A model generated the notes under the pieces. That model had not been told where the DNA came from. It worked only from the letters and a program-made list of their open reading frames with translations, and ran no database searches. Below, one piece after another: positions 36,364-45,109 of a stretch of 64,000 nt of DNA. Where the stretch lies: NCBI GenBank assembly GCA_002270465.1, contig NQOF01000001.1:436501-500500 (forward strand), in the 5' to 3' direction. This DNA comes from Blautia hominis (GTDB taxonomy: Bacteria; Bacillota; Clostridia; Lachnospirales; Lachnospiraceae). The first letter of the stretch is position 1. Every line of letters begins with the position of its first letter. Made by a program: the position numbers and the translations under genes.

Positions 36364-36453
36364 CTGTCTGCTTTTATTTGACTGTCTGCTTTTATTTGAC
36401 TGTCTGCTTTTATTTGACTGTCTGCTTTTATTTGACTGTCTGCTTTTATGTGA
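36364..36453. repeat. Five 18-bp tandem repeats abutting the CdaR-type ribosome binding site
   Basis: Unit CTGTCTGCTTTTATTTGA: four identical copies at 36364-36435 and a fifth with one change (36436-36453), then a decayed start of a sixth. Read on the gene strand, the array ends in the GGAGG of the regulator. Copy-number change would alter promoter or leader spacing. Confidence 0.95.
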
Positions 36454-36789
36454 CTGTTTGATATCCTATCCGCAGTCACTTTTTCTTTAATCTGTCCGCT
36501 CCCTTTCGCTCCCAGCCTCTCTCCCTTTTCCCGGCAGAGTCTCCCAGATCACCCCCGGAATTTAACAGAATTTATTTATATTTCATGATAGCATTCGGAA
36601 AATATCTTGTCCAGGACTAAAAGTATACTGGAATATATTTACAACCCTTTGTGTTTTCACAACACAATTTCCTGCTTCTTTTTTGTTTTGCTGTCCCATG
36701 GGAAACCCGTTTTTTTTATGCTATACTCAACAAAAATGAAGCAGAACTATCCATCTACCCCGCAGTGGATAATCGTGAAGGAGGATTTT
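36454..36789. other. Intergenic region upstream of the URO-D-family gene
   Basis: 336 bases, no supported gene. A TATACT is at 36722-36727 without a good -35 box. A frame extends upstream from the URO-D gene to 36607 but lacks a ribosome binding site, so it is not taken as coding. Confidence 0.4.
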
Positions 36790-37992
36790 ATGACACCAAA
36801 AGAACGAATACTGGCTACGCTGAGCGGACAGCCAACGGATACTCTGCCTTTCATTCCACGCCTGGATATCTGGTATAATGCAAACTCCCAAAACGGTACA
36901 CTTCCTGCCCCTTATCAACATGCAACATTAAGGGAAATGGTGGATGACCTGGGACTTGGCTATCATGCGATCATTCCTGATTTCAAAGATTTTATTGACC
37001 CTGAACTGGGAGATCTGGATGTGGGACTTGGAATTTATCACTTAAAAAATCATCCATACCGGATAAAACTCCACAATGTAAGACGAACTTATGAGCGGAC
37101 AGGGGACGGAATCCTGAAGGTAAAATATGAAACTCCCAAGGGAGATATCACCACCACGGTAATTCACAGCCAGGATATGAAAAAGAACGGCATAACCTTA
37201 TATGTCATAAAGGAACATGCCATTAAATCCATGGATGATTATCCGGCTATGAAATATATTTTCGACAACATGGAAGTGATTCCGGATTATGAAAATTATA
37301 CTCGTTTCCAGCAGGAATTCATTGGAGAGAGAGGTGTTGCCGTAACACTTTCTGCCATGTGGGCATCTCCCGGCCATTACCTGATCAAAGAACTAATGGC
37401 TTTTGACACGTATTATTATGAACAATACGATAATCCGGATGAAATGAACGAATTCATAGAACAGATCACGCCTTTCAGCAGCAAATTGTTTGAAGCCGCT
37501 CTGGACAGCCCTGCGGAAGTGATACTTTCCGGCGCCAATTATGACACTTCATTTACCGCCCCCTCCATGTTTGAAGAGTATATCATGCCTACATTGAAGG
37601 AACAGTCTGACAGGGCACACGCCCGAGGCAAATATCTGGCCACACACACAGACGGTGAAAATACCGGACTTATGGAACTCTACTTAAAATCCGGATTTGA
37701 CATAGCGGATTCCATCTGTCCTGCCCCTATGACTAAAATTTCCCTTGAGGACACCCGGCGTATGTTCGGGGATACCTGTACGGTATGGGGCGGCATTCCT
37801 TCTATTTCCGTACTGGAAGATTCCATGAATGACCTGACTTTTAAACGGTTTGTGGAAGAAAAATTCGAGAACCTGGGAAGAGGGGACCATCTCATATTGT
37901 CAGTGGCGGATACGGTGCCTCCTGCTGCCAAGTTTGACAGGATTTTGTATCTTAAGAAAAAGGCAGAGGAATTCGGGCCGGTAACGCCATAG
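36790..37992 (+). CDS. Uroporphyrinogen decarboxylase (URO-D) family protein
   Basis: 400 aa. The ATG at 36790 follows GGAGG by 4 bases. It has the URO-D N-terminal signature T-P-K-E-R-I-L-A-T-L-S-G-Q-P-T-D near 2-17 and a C-terminal H-T-D-G-E-N near 285-290 where MtaA-type methyltransferases have the zinc motif H-x-C; as in the other URO-D protein here, cysteine is absent. True HemE and corrinoid methyltransferase roles are therefore doubtful. It is divergent to a PucR/CdaR-type regulator; a TRAP transporter follows that regulator on the other strand. Function unknown, probably catabolism of an imported acid. Confidence 0.87.
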   Translation: MTPKERILATLSGQPTDTLPFIPRLDIWYNANSQNGTLPAPYQHATLREMVDDLGLGYHAIIPDFKDFIDPELGDLDVGLGIYHLKNHPYRIKLHNVRRTYERTGDGILKVKYETPKGDITTTVIHSQDMKKNGITLYVIKEHAIKSMDDYPAMKYIFDNMEVIPDYENYTRFQQEFIGERGVAVTLSAMWASPGHYLIKELMAFDTYYYEQYDNPDEMNEFIEQITPFSSKLFEAALDSPAEVILSGANYDTSFTAPSMFEEYIMPTLKEQSDRAHARGKYLATHTDGENTGLMELYLKSGFDIADSICPAPMTKISLEDTRRMFGDTCTVWGGIPSISVLEDSMNDLTFKRFVEEKFENLGRGDHLILSVADTVPPAAKFDRILYLKKKAEEFGPVTP

Positions 37993-38036
37993 AAAGTATG
38001 CCCGGCAAACGCCCTATCATCAGAAATAAAAATATA

Positions 38037-38075
38037 GAAAACCGTGGGACATAATTTCTATATCCCACGGTTTTC
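38037..38075. terminator. Bidirectional terminator between URO-D gene and purL
   Basis: GAAAACCGTGGGA (38037-38049) pairs perfectly with TCCCACGGTTTTC (38063-38075), 13-base loop. T-rich tails on both strands; the genes on either side converge. Confidence 0.8.
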
Positions 38076-38093
38076 TCCGTCATCTAATATTTT

Positions 38094-38148
38094 TAACTGT
38101 TCCGTTCTCTCACAGTCACAGGCAGAGATCCATGCAGGACCGCCTTTA
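38094..38148. repeat. Truncated copy of the 134-bp MITE
   Basis: TAACTGTTCCGTTCTCTCAC, then CAGGCA-x-A-x-ATCCATGCAG-x-x-CGCCTTT, aligns over about 55 bases with the first part of the copy at 57603. The other end is missing, cut near the purL stop codon. Confidence 0.75.
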
Positions 38149-41100
38149 TTATTTAAAATATTCCACACCGGATTCAAAGATCCGGATATCCTGCTCGCCA
38201 TAAATATTCATAGCTACGCCACAGTCACGGCGCTCGCTGTGGGCCATCTTGCCCAGGATACGTCCGTCCGGGCTGGTGATCCCCTCAATGGCAGCGTAAG
38301 AACCGTTCACATTCCACTCTTCATCCATAGTCACATTGCCGTCCAGGTCACAATACTGGGTAGCTACCTGGCCGTTTGCAAAGAGCTTCTGTATCCACGC
38401 ATCATTTGCAACAAAACGTCCCTCACCGTGGGATGCCGGGTTCGCATAAACATTGCCCAGCACGGCTTTCTGCAGCCACGGGGATTTGTTGGAAACCACT
38501 CTTGTGTATACCATCTTGGAAATGTGGCGTCCCACCGTGTTGTATGTCAAGGTCGGTGAATCTGCAGTCTGTCCGGTGATCTCACCGTTTGGTACAAGCC
38601 CCAGCTTAACCAGCGCCTGGAATCCGTTGCAGATACCAAGTGCAAGTCCGTCTCTCTCGCTTACCAGTTTCATAACCGCATCTTTGATCTTTGCATTCTG
38701 GAATGCAGTTGCAAAGAATTTTGCGGAACCGTCCGGTTCATCACCTGCTGAAAATCCGCCCGGGAACATAATGATCTGTGCCTGGTCAATGGATCGTTCA
38801 AATGCATCAACAGAATCACGGATATCCGCTGCATCCAGGTTCTTGAATACTTTTGTGATCACCTTCGCACCGGCTCTCTCAAAGGCTTTTCTGCTGTCAT
38901 ACTCACAGTTGGTTCCCGGGAATACCGGAATAAACACTGTGGGCTGTGCAATCTTATGAGCGCAGATGTGAATGCTGTCTGCTTTGTACAGACCTCTGTC
39001 CTCATCCTTTGTAATGTCATCAGTCTCAGAACCGGAGCGTGTCTTGAACACTTTCTCAAGAGGTGCTTTCCAGGTTTCCAGAGCCTCTGCCATGGAGATG
39101 CTCATATCTTTATATTCGATAGCTGCCTTGTCAGTCACTTCACCGATCACCGTGTATGTGACAGCCAGCTCACCCACTTTATCTGCTTTCACTTCACAGA
39201 TAATATCACCGAAGCCTGCGCTGAACAGGTCTCTTTCATCCACGTTATGCTCAATTTTAACACCCATCTGGTTTCCGAATGCCATTTTGCTCACTGCCGG
39301 AGCGATACCGCTGCGGTCAAGAGCATATGCAGCCACTACTCTGCCTGCCTGAATATCTTCATGCAGCTTGCTGTACTGGTCTTTCAGGGCCTGGAAATCC
39401 GGAAGGTCATAGTCTGCTTTTGGAGCACGCAGCCATACCAGCTTGTCCCCAGGTGTTTTCAATTCCGGTGTAATAATATCTTTTTGTTTCGCAATGTCCA
39501 CAGCAAAGGATACCAGTGTAGGCGGTACATCAATTTCATTGAAAGTACCGGACATGGAGTCCTTGCCGCCGATGGACGGAAGACCAAATCCAAGCTGTGC
39601 CGCATAAGCACCTAAAAGAGCTGCAAAAGGCTGGCTCCAGCGATGGGGATCTTCTGTCATCCTGCGGAAATACTCCTGGAAGGTAAAGCGGATCTTGCTG
39701 TAGTCACCACCTGCCGCAACGATCCTTGCAACAGATTCCGTCACTGCATAGACAGCTCCGTGATATGGGCTCCAGCTTGACAGATACGGGTCAAAACCGT
39801 AGCTCATCATTGTAACTGTCTCTGTCTTACCGTTTAATACTGGAACCTTGGCAACCATGGCCTGTGTCTCGGTGAGCTGGTATTTTCCGCCGTAAGGCAT
39901 AAATACACTGGCGGCTCCGATAGAGCTGTCAAACATTTCCACAAGTCCCTTCTGGGAACAGGTGTTTAAGTCAGCCAGTGTGTCCATCCAGCGTTTTCTC
40001 ACGTCACCGGATTCCTCTGCGCGGTCCAGGACATTTCCTTCTCTGTTTGGAACATCCACAAACACATCTGTTTCCTGATGCGCACCGTTGGTATCCAGGA
40101 ATGCTCTGGATAAGTCAACGATCGTATTTCCTCTCCAGCTCATGACCAGACGAGGGCTTTTAGTCACAACAGCTACCGGAATGGCTTCCAGGTTCTCCTC
40201 TTTCGCATAATCCAGGAACTGTTCCACATCTTTCGGGTCTACCACAACTGCCATACGCTCCTGGGATTCAGAAATCGCGATCTCTGTTCCATCCAGTCCG
40301 GCATATTTTTTCGGAACCTTATCCAAATCAATCTGCAGCCCCGCTGCCAGCTCTCCAATCGCAACGGAGACACCGCCTGCGCCGAAATCGTTACATTTTT
40401 TAATGATCCTGCTGACTTCCTCTCTTCTGAAAAGTCTCTGGATCTTTCTCTCCGTAGGTGCATTTCCCTTCTGTACCTCAGCGCCGCAGGTCTCGATAGA
40501 CTCTTCTGTATGCACTTTTGAAGAACCTGTAGCACCGCCGCAGCCGTCACGTCCGGTACGTCCGCCCAGAAGGATGATGATATCATCAGGGTCAGAGTTC
40601 TCACGGATAACCGCCCGTCTCGGAGCCGCACCTAAAACGGCACCGATCTCCATACGTTTTGCCACATAATTGGGATGATACACTTCCTTCACATATCCTG
40701 TAGCCAGACCAATCTGGTTTCCATAGGAAGAGTAGCCATGGGCTGCACTTCTGACCAGTTTCTTCTGAGGCAGTTTTCCCTTCATGGTATCTTTTACAGA
40801 CACGGTTGGGTCAGCCGCACCGGTCACACGCATAGCCTGATAAACATAGGTACGTCCTGACAGCGGGTCACGGATCGCGCCGCCCAGACAGGTAGCCGCA
40901 CCACCGAAAGGCTCAATCTCTGTAGGATGGTTATGGGTCTCATTTTTAAAGTTGATCAGCCATTCCTCTTCCTTGCCGTCCACATCAACAGGGACAACAA
41001 TACTGCAGGCATTGATCTCGTCAGACTCTTCCTGGTCCTGAAGCTTTCCTTCTGCTTTTAATTTTTTCATAGCCATCAAAGCCAGGTCCATAAGGCATAC

Positions 41101-41916
41101 AAACTTGTCATCCCTGTCTTTGTATATCACCTGACGGTCAGCCAGATATTTTTCATAAGTTTTTACAAGAGGCTCTTTGTAATCGCCCTCGCCGAATTCC
41201 ACGTTCTTCAGCTCAGTGGAGAAAGTAGTATGACGGCAGTGATCAGACCAGTAAGTATCCAGTACACGGATTTCAGTCATGGACGGATCACGTTTTTCTT
41301 CCTTTATAAAATAGTTCTGGATGTGCTGGAAATCCTTAAATGTCATAGCCAGATTCAGGGAAGAATACAGTTCTTTAAGTTCTGCTTCCGGCATTTCCCG
41401 GAACCCTTCAAAAATCTTTACATCTGCAGGATCTTCAAAATTTGTAACCAGTGTCTCCGGTTTTGCCGCATCTGCCTCTCTGGAATCCACCGGGTTAATA
41501 CAATGCTCCTTAACAGCCTCAAACTCCTGGTCAGAAATACTTCCTTCTATTACATAAGTGGTTGCAGAGCGGATAATAGGCTCCTCGTCCGCCTTCAAGA
41601 ACTGTATACACTGTACAGCGGAATCCGCTCTCTGATCAAACTGTCCCGGAAGGAACTCTACGGAAAATGCCCTGTCCCCCTCCTTCATCTCAAAAGCTTC
41701 CTGGTATAATACATCCACCGGAGGCTCAGAAAATACACAGTCACATGCTTTCTCAAATGCCTCATCAGAAATATTTTCTACATCATAGCGAATCAGAACG
41801 CGCACTCCCGCCACGTCCTTAATCCCCAGATAACTGCTGATCTCATGGGCAAGCTCCTTTGCCTGTACAGCAAAAGCCGGCTTCTTCTCTACATAAACAC
41901 GTCTTACACTGCTCAT
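38149..41916 (-). CDS. purL: Phosphoribosylformylglycinamidine synthase, single chain
   Basis: 1255 aa, purine biosynthesis: FGAR + Gln + ATP to FGAM. The start at 41916 follows AAGGAG by 5 bases; a longer frame to 41961 has none. The PurL domain carries D-T-Y-W-S-D-H-C-R-H-T-T-F near 225-237 and the paired AIRS-type halves; the C-terminal glutaminase domain (from about 985) has P-G-T-N-C-E-Y-D, the nucleophile Cys in A-L-G-I-C-N-G-F, and H-G-E-G-R-F. This fused PurL/PurQ form of about 1250 aa is the one common in clostridia. It stands alone, without other pur genes around. No recognised purine or ZTP riboswitch was found upstream. Confidence 0.96.
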   Translation of the reverse strand: MSSVRRVYVEKKPAFAVQAKELAHEISSYLGIKDVAGVRVLIRYDVENISDEAFEKACDCVFSEPPVDVLYQEAFEMKEGDRAFSVEFLPGQFDQRADSAVQCIQFLKADEEPIIRSATTYVIEGSISDQEFEAVKEHCINPVDSREADAAKPETLVTNFEDPADVKIFEGFREMPEAELKELYSSLNLAMTFKDFQHIQNYFIKEEKRDPSMTEIRVLDTYWSDHCRHTTFSTELKNVEFGEGDYKEPLVKTYEKYLADRQVIYKDRDDKFVCLMDLALMAMKKLKAEGKLQDQEESDEINACSIVVPVDVDGKEEEWLINFKNETHNHPTEIEPFGGAATCLGGAIRDPLSGRTYVYQAMRVTGAADPTVSVKDTMKGKLPQKKLVRSAAHGYSSYGNQIGLATGYVKEVYHPNYVAKRMEIGAVLGAAPRRAVIRENSDPDDIIILLGGRTGRDGCGGATGSSKVHTEESIETCGAEVQKGNAPTERKIQRLFRREEVSRIIKKCNDFGAGGVSVAIGELAAGLQIDLDKVPKKYAGLDGTEIAISESQERMAVVVDPKDVEQFLDYAKEENLEAIPVAVVTKSPRLVMSWRGNTIVDLSRAFLDTNGAHQETDVFVDVPNREGNVLDRAEESGDVRKRWMDTLADLNTCSQKGLVEMFDSSIGAASVFMPYGGKYQLTETQAMVAKVPVLNGKTETVTMMSYGFDPYLSSWSPYHGAVYAVTESVARIVAAGGDYSKIRFTFQEYFRRMTEDPHRWSQPFAALLGAYAAQLGFGLPSIGGKDSMSGTFNEIDVPPTLVSFAVDIAKQKDIITPELKTPGDKLVWLRAPKADYDLPDFQALKDQYSKLHEDIQAGRVVAAYALDRSGIAPAVSKMAFGNQMGVKIEHNVDERDLFSAGFGDIICEVKADKVGELAVTYTVIGEVTDKAAIEYKDMSISMAEALETWKAPLEKVFKTRSGSETDDITKDEDRGLYKADSIHICAHKIAQPTVFIPVFPGTNCEYDSRKAFERAGAKVITKVFKNLDAADIRDSVDAFERSIDQAQIIMFPGGFSAGDEPDGSAKFFATAFQNAKIKDAVMKLVSERDGLALGICNGFQALVKLGLVPNGEITGQTADSPTLTYNTVGRHISKMVYTRVVSNKSPWLQKAVLGNVYANPASHGEGRFVANDAWIQKLFANGQVATQYCDLDGNVTMDEEWNVNGSYAAIEGITSPDGRILGKMAHSERRDCGVAMNIYGEQDIRIFESGVEYFK

Positions 41917-42172
41917 GTTGGCTCCTTTCTGCCTCTTTCTTCGGCACACCAAAACCCGCATTGCGGTTTCTTTATGATTTGTGTTATTAGGCGGCCCTTG
42001 GAGTGATCTCCTTTTGCCGCTTTCGTACTTATCATAACATGGAATTCTTTATTAATAAAATTAATATATCTTATATTTTTTATAACTACAACTAATATAT
42101 ACACAAAGCTTTTTCCTAATCCGCGCCTTACTATTCTGCCGCATACAATTTAGATCATTACCTTCCAGCATC

Positions 42173-42219
42173 TTTCCGGCACTATCCGGCAAATCCGGCA
42201 CCTTTCCGGCACTATCCGG
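42173..42219. repeat. Short CCGG-rich direct repeat upstream of purL
   Basis: TTTCCGGCACTATCCGG at 42173-42189 and again at 42203-42219 (30-bp period); further decayed CCGG units continue to about 42275. Within the non-coding region between purL and the orphan terminator. Confidence 0.7.
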
Positions 42220-42335
42220 TACAGTTACGGCACTCTCTGATATGTTACCGGCATTATCAAAGAGTTTTTCATCATTGGTTGACAAATCAAAGAGGCTACC
42301 ATCCGCTGGTAAACCATATCCACGGTCATTTGATC

Positions 42336-42376
42336 AAAAAAAGAATCCCCGAAGAGTAGCCGCTCTCCAGGGATTC
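42336..42376 (-). terminator. Intrinsic terminator of an orphan leftward transcript
   Basis: GAATCCC (42343-42349) pairs with GGGATTC (42370-42376), with inner AGAG/CTCT. Read leftward the stem is followed by seven Ts (42336-42342). Confidence 0.82.
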
Positions 42377-42411
42377 CTTTGTGCCATAATACACATAGTA
42401 TCATTTCTGCT
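42343..42411 (-). ncRNA. Candidate small RNA or attenuated leader upstream of purL
   Basis: Bounded by a promoter at 42418-42445 and an intrinsic terminator, giving a transcript of about 70-75 nt with the terminator hairpin as its 3' half. No open reading frame with a ribosome binding site. It matches no RNA family I can recognise. purL begins about 420 bases further on the same strand, so it may instead be the head of a long purL leader. Confidence 0.45.
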
Positions 42412-42417
42412 AACAAC

Positions 42418-42445
42418 ATCTTACAACAAGTCCCCCCAATGTCAA
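42418..42445 (-). promoter_or_regulatory. Leftward promoter of the orphan transcript
   Basis: Minus strand TTGACA (42440-42445), 16-base spacer, TAAGAT (42418-42423). Predicted start near 42411. Confidence 0.65.
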
Positions 42446-42546
42446 GATAACGAACTTTACCACCAAAATAACACTCTAAGCCGAAGTGTTTTATACACTT
42501 TTGGCTACTATCCCTGAAAGAATAACCATATCAACAGCCAAGAACA

Positions 42547-42748
42547 GGAAGTGTCTGGGGGAGGGTCTGGGGAGCCATATGCCTGTGAGCGATGTATAGT
42601 GGAGCGCCGCGGAGATCCACCTGCCCCAGTTACTTAATGAAGAGGCCACTGCCGATGAATTTAGCAAATGGGAGCAGGTTAGCTCCGTGGCAGCGGAACG
42701 CTTCGCTCACAGGCATATGGCTCCCCAGACCCTCCCCCAGACACTTCC
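42547..42748. repeat. 202-bp long-hairpin element with 46-bp perfect arms
   Basis: Positions 42547-42592 are the exact reverse complement of 42703-42748 (46 of 46). The 110-base middle is itself an imperfect palindrome (GGAG..ACCTGC-x-CC against GG-x-GCAGGT..CTCC), so the whole element can fold as one hairpin. The middle resembles a second copy at 63870-64000. No protein coding function seen. Confidence 0.93.
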
Positions 42749-42795
42749 GTCCGCTTCCACCCATCCGCACCACTTTGGTTTTTTCACAAAACCCA

Positions 42796-42824
42796 TTGAC
42801 TTGCCCCACCCCCTTTGCTAAACT
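42796..42824 (+). promoter_or_regulatory. Promoter of the MFS/LysR unit
   Basis: TTGACT (42796-42801), 17-base spacer, TAAACT (42819-42824), 36 bases before the MFS start at 42861, which has AAGGAG upstream. It lies 47 bases beyond the long-hairpin element. Confidence 0.75.
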
Positions 42825-42860
42825 CAAGTAAGCCATCAATTTCACTAAGGAGACTCACAC

Positions 42861-44087
42861 ATGAAACTAACCGCAAAACACACCATATACGGCTGCTACC
42901 TTGGCTACATCACCCAGGCCATCGTCAACAACCTTCCGCCCCTTTTATTCCTCACCTTCCACAACCAATTCGGCATCTCCCTTGAGAAGATCAGCCTGCT
43001 GATCACCGTAAATTTCTGCATCCAGATCCTCATAGATTTTCTGGCACCGGGAATCATAAAAAAGGTAGGCTACCGGGCAGTCGGCATCACTTCTTTTCTT
43101 GTAACAACCCTGGGACTCACAGGATTTTCCTGGCTTCCCTTTGTCCTTCCAAACGCCTACGCCGGCATCCTGGTCTGCATGACCTTCAACGCCATCGGCG
43201 GCGGTATTCTGGAAGTCATCGTAAGCCCTATCGTGGAAGCCTGTCCCAGTGAGAATAAAGAATCCGCCATGAGCCTTCTTCACTCCTTCTACTGCTGGGG
43301 ACACATGGGTGTGGTGATCCTTTCCACCCTGTTCTTCGTGGCGATCGGCATTGATTCCTGGCGGTATCTCCCGTCTCTTTGGGCTTTGGTCCCGCTGTTC
43401 ACCTGTATGATGTTTTTAAAGATCCCCATCTACAGCATTGAGGGCGATGACGAGGAGACAAAACGCCCCGGAGGAGTCTTCAAAAGCGGCATTTTCTGGG
43501 TTCTTTTTCTGCTGATGATATGTGCCGGCGCATCGGAACAGGCCGTAAGCCAATGGTCCTCTTTATTTGCTGAGGACGGACTCGGTGTCAGCAAAACCGT
43601 AGGCGACCTTCTGGGCCCCTGTGCCTTTGCTTTCTTCATGGGACTTTCAAGGCTTCTTTACGGGATCAAAGGTGACAAGCTGAATATCCGCCACGGTCTG
43701 CTTGGAACCAGCGCACTGTGTATCGTGGGATATCTCATCACCAGCCTGTCCCCAATCCCCCTTCTTTCCCTGGCAGGATGCGCGCTGTGCGGCTTTTCCG
43801 TTGGACTTATGTGGCCCGGATTATTCTCCCTGGGCGCTGTTCTCTGCCGTGGGGGAGGCACCATGATGTACGCCATGTTTGCCCTGGCCGGTGACGTGGG
43901 ATGCTCCGCAGGCCCTTTTGTTGTGGGGTTTGTCACAGACGCCGTGGGTTCCATGAAGACAGGGATCCTGGCAGCCCTTGTGTTCCCGGCCCTTTTATTT
44001 ATAGTCATGCTGGGTCTGCAGAAAAACTCTGCAAAAGAAAAGACAACAGATGCAGCTGCGGCCGGAGATTTGAGAAGTCAGGAATAA
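42861..44087 (+). CDS. MFS transporter
   Basis: 408 aa, 12 predicted membrane helices of the major facilitator superfamily. The first helix pair (about 8-50) and the central cytoplasmic loop (about 190-215, acidic with E-G-D-D-E-E-T) are visible, and the fold resembles FucP-like sugar permeases, but no substrate motif is decisive. Start ATG with AAGGAG. Co-transcribed with the LysR gene that begins 21 bases after its stop, which probably governs this unit. Confidence 0.9.
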   Translation: MKLTAKHTIYGCYLGYITQAIVNNLPPLLFLTFHNQFGISLEKISLLITVNFCIQILIDFLAPGIIKKVGYRAVGITSFLVTTLGLTGFSWLPFVLPNAYAGILVCMTFNAIGGGILEVIVSPIVEACPSENKESAMSLLHSFYCWGHMGVVILSTLFFVAIGIDSWRYLPSLWALVPLFTCMMFLKIPIYSIEGDDEETKRPGGVFKSGIFWVLFLLMICAGASEQAVSQWSSLFAEDGLGVSKTVGDLLGPCAFAFFMGLSRLLYGIKGDKLNIRHGLLGTSALCIVGYLITSLSPIPLLSLAGCALCGFSVGLMWPGLFSLGAVLCRGGGTMMYAMFALAGDVGCSAGPFVVGFVTDAVGSMKTGILAALVFPALLFIVMLGLQKNSAKEKTTDAAAAGDLRSQE

Positions 44088-44108
44088 GCACAGAACCGGA
44101 GGTGTTTT

Positions 44109-44987
44109 ATGGATATCAGTTTTGAACTATATAAAGTCTTTTACCACGTAGCCTCCACCCTGAGTTTTTCGGAGGCTTCAAGACAGCTTTTTATCTCACA
44201 GTCTGCTGTCAGCCAGTCTATAAAATCCCTGGAACAAAAACTCGGACACCCCCTCTTTGTGCGCAACACTAAAAAAGTGGAGCTGACACCGGAGGGGGAA
44301 ACCCTTTTCCGTCATGTGCAGCCCGCTGTCTCCCTGCTCCTTCAAGGCGAAAACCAGCTTATGCACACCGCCTCCGCGGAGGCGCCTCTCAGGATCGGCG
44401 CCAGCGACACCATCTGCCGGTATTTTCTGGTGCCCTATCTGCGGCGTTTTCACCAGGAATTCCCGGATATCCACATCAAAGTCACCAATGCCACCTCCAT
44501 CGGCTGCGTGGAGCTGCTGGAAAACAGACAGGTGGATTTTATTGTCTGCAATTACCCCAACTCCAGGTTAAAGATAAAGGAACACTACAAAACCATCCTG
44601 ACCTTCCGGGACGTGTTTGCCGCCAACAGGCATTACTTTGATCTTGCGGACCAAAAACTGTCCCTGACAGATCTGCATCAGTACCCGCTTCTCATGCTCA
44701 GTAAAAAAAGCACTACCAGCGAATTTCTCCACAGTCTGTTTCTGCAAAAAGGCCTGAACCTGACCCCTGAAGTGGAATTATCCAGCAATGACCTTCTGCT
44801 GGATCTGGCATATATCGGCCTTGGAATTGCCTTTGTCCCTGATTTTGTCCTGGACCAGAGAAAAAAAGGCCTGTACCGGCTTCAGATAAAAGAAGAGCTG
44901 CCCAAAAGGCATCTGGTCCTGGCTTACACCGAACAGCAGAGCACTTCCGCGGCAGCTAATAAATTTCTGGCTTATTTCAACGATTAA
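44109..44987 (+). CDS. LysR family transcriptional regulator
   Basis: 292 aa. N-terminal winged helix-turn-helix at about 1-60: F-Y-H-V-A-S-T-L-S-F-S-E-A-S-R-Q-L-F-I-S-Q-S-A-V-S-Q (broken here by hyphens), then L-E-Q-K-L-G-H-P-L-F-V-R. Residues 90-290 form the LysR substrate-binding domain with two alpha/beta lobes. GGAGG precedes the ATG by 6 bases. It follows the MFS gene directly; LysR genes are usually divergent, so here it may regulate its own operon or a distant target. Confidence 0.93.
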   Translation: MDISFELYKVFYHVASTLSFSEASRQLFISQSAVSQSIKSLEQKLGHPLFVRNTKKVELTPEGETLFRHVQPAVSLLLQGENQLMHTASAEAPLRIGASDTICRYFLVPYLRRFHQEFPDIHIKVTNATSIGCVELLENRQVDFIVCNYPNSRLKIKEHYKTILTFRDVFAANRHYFDLADQKLSLTDLHQYPLLMLSKKSTTSEFLHSLFLQKGLNLTPEVELSSNDLLLDLAYIGLGIAFVPDFVLDQRKKGLYRLQIKEELPKRHLVLAYTEQQSTSAAANKFLAYFND

Positions 44988-45026
44988 AAGTACGCTTCGC
45001 TGAGTTTCTATTGTCATGGATCCGTG

Positions 45027-45058
45027 GGAAGCCCCGGCGATGAAAAACCGGGGCTTCC
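45027..45058. terminator. Hairpin between convergent LysR and ABC genes
   Basis: GGAAGCCCCGG (45027-45037) pairs perfectly with CCGGGGCTTCC (45048-45058), 10-base A-rich loop. No strong T tract, but its place between convergent genes fits a shared terminator. Confidence 0.65.
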
Positions 45059-45109
45059 TACCTGTTCCCGTAGAATAACAACATACCGTGTAAAGAAACC
45101 GTCCCATTT

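Noticed and set aside
36364-36453. CRISPR array
   Set aside because: The 18-bp units are directly adjacent with no spacers and no cas genes are nearby.
41913-42035. Possible 40-aa leader peptide whose stop overlaps the purL ATG
   Set aside because: No Shine-Dalgarno before its ATG and no biased amino-acid run typical of attenuation leaders.
42061-42285. Leftward 74-aa frame upstream of purL with internal repeats
   Set aside because: No ribosome binding site; the repetition comes from the CCGG-rich DNA repeat; the C-terminal part is AT-rich promoter-like sequence.
41917-42330. Purine or ZTP (pfl) riboswitch upstream of purL
   Set aside because: I looked for the conserved cores of both classes on the minus strand and did not find them; only unrelated small hairpins are visible.
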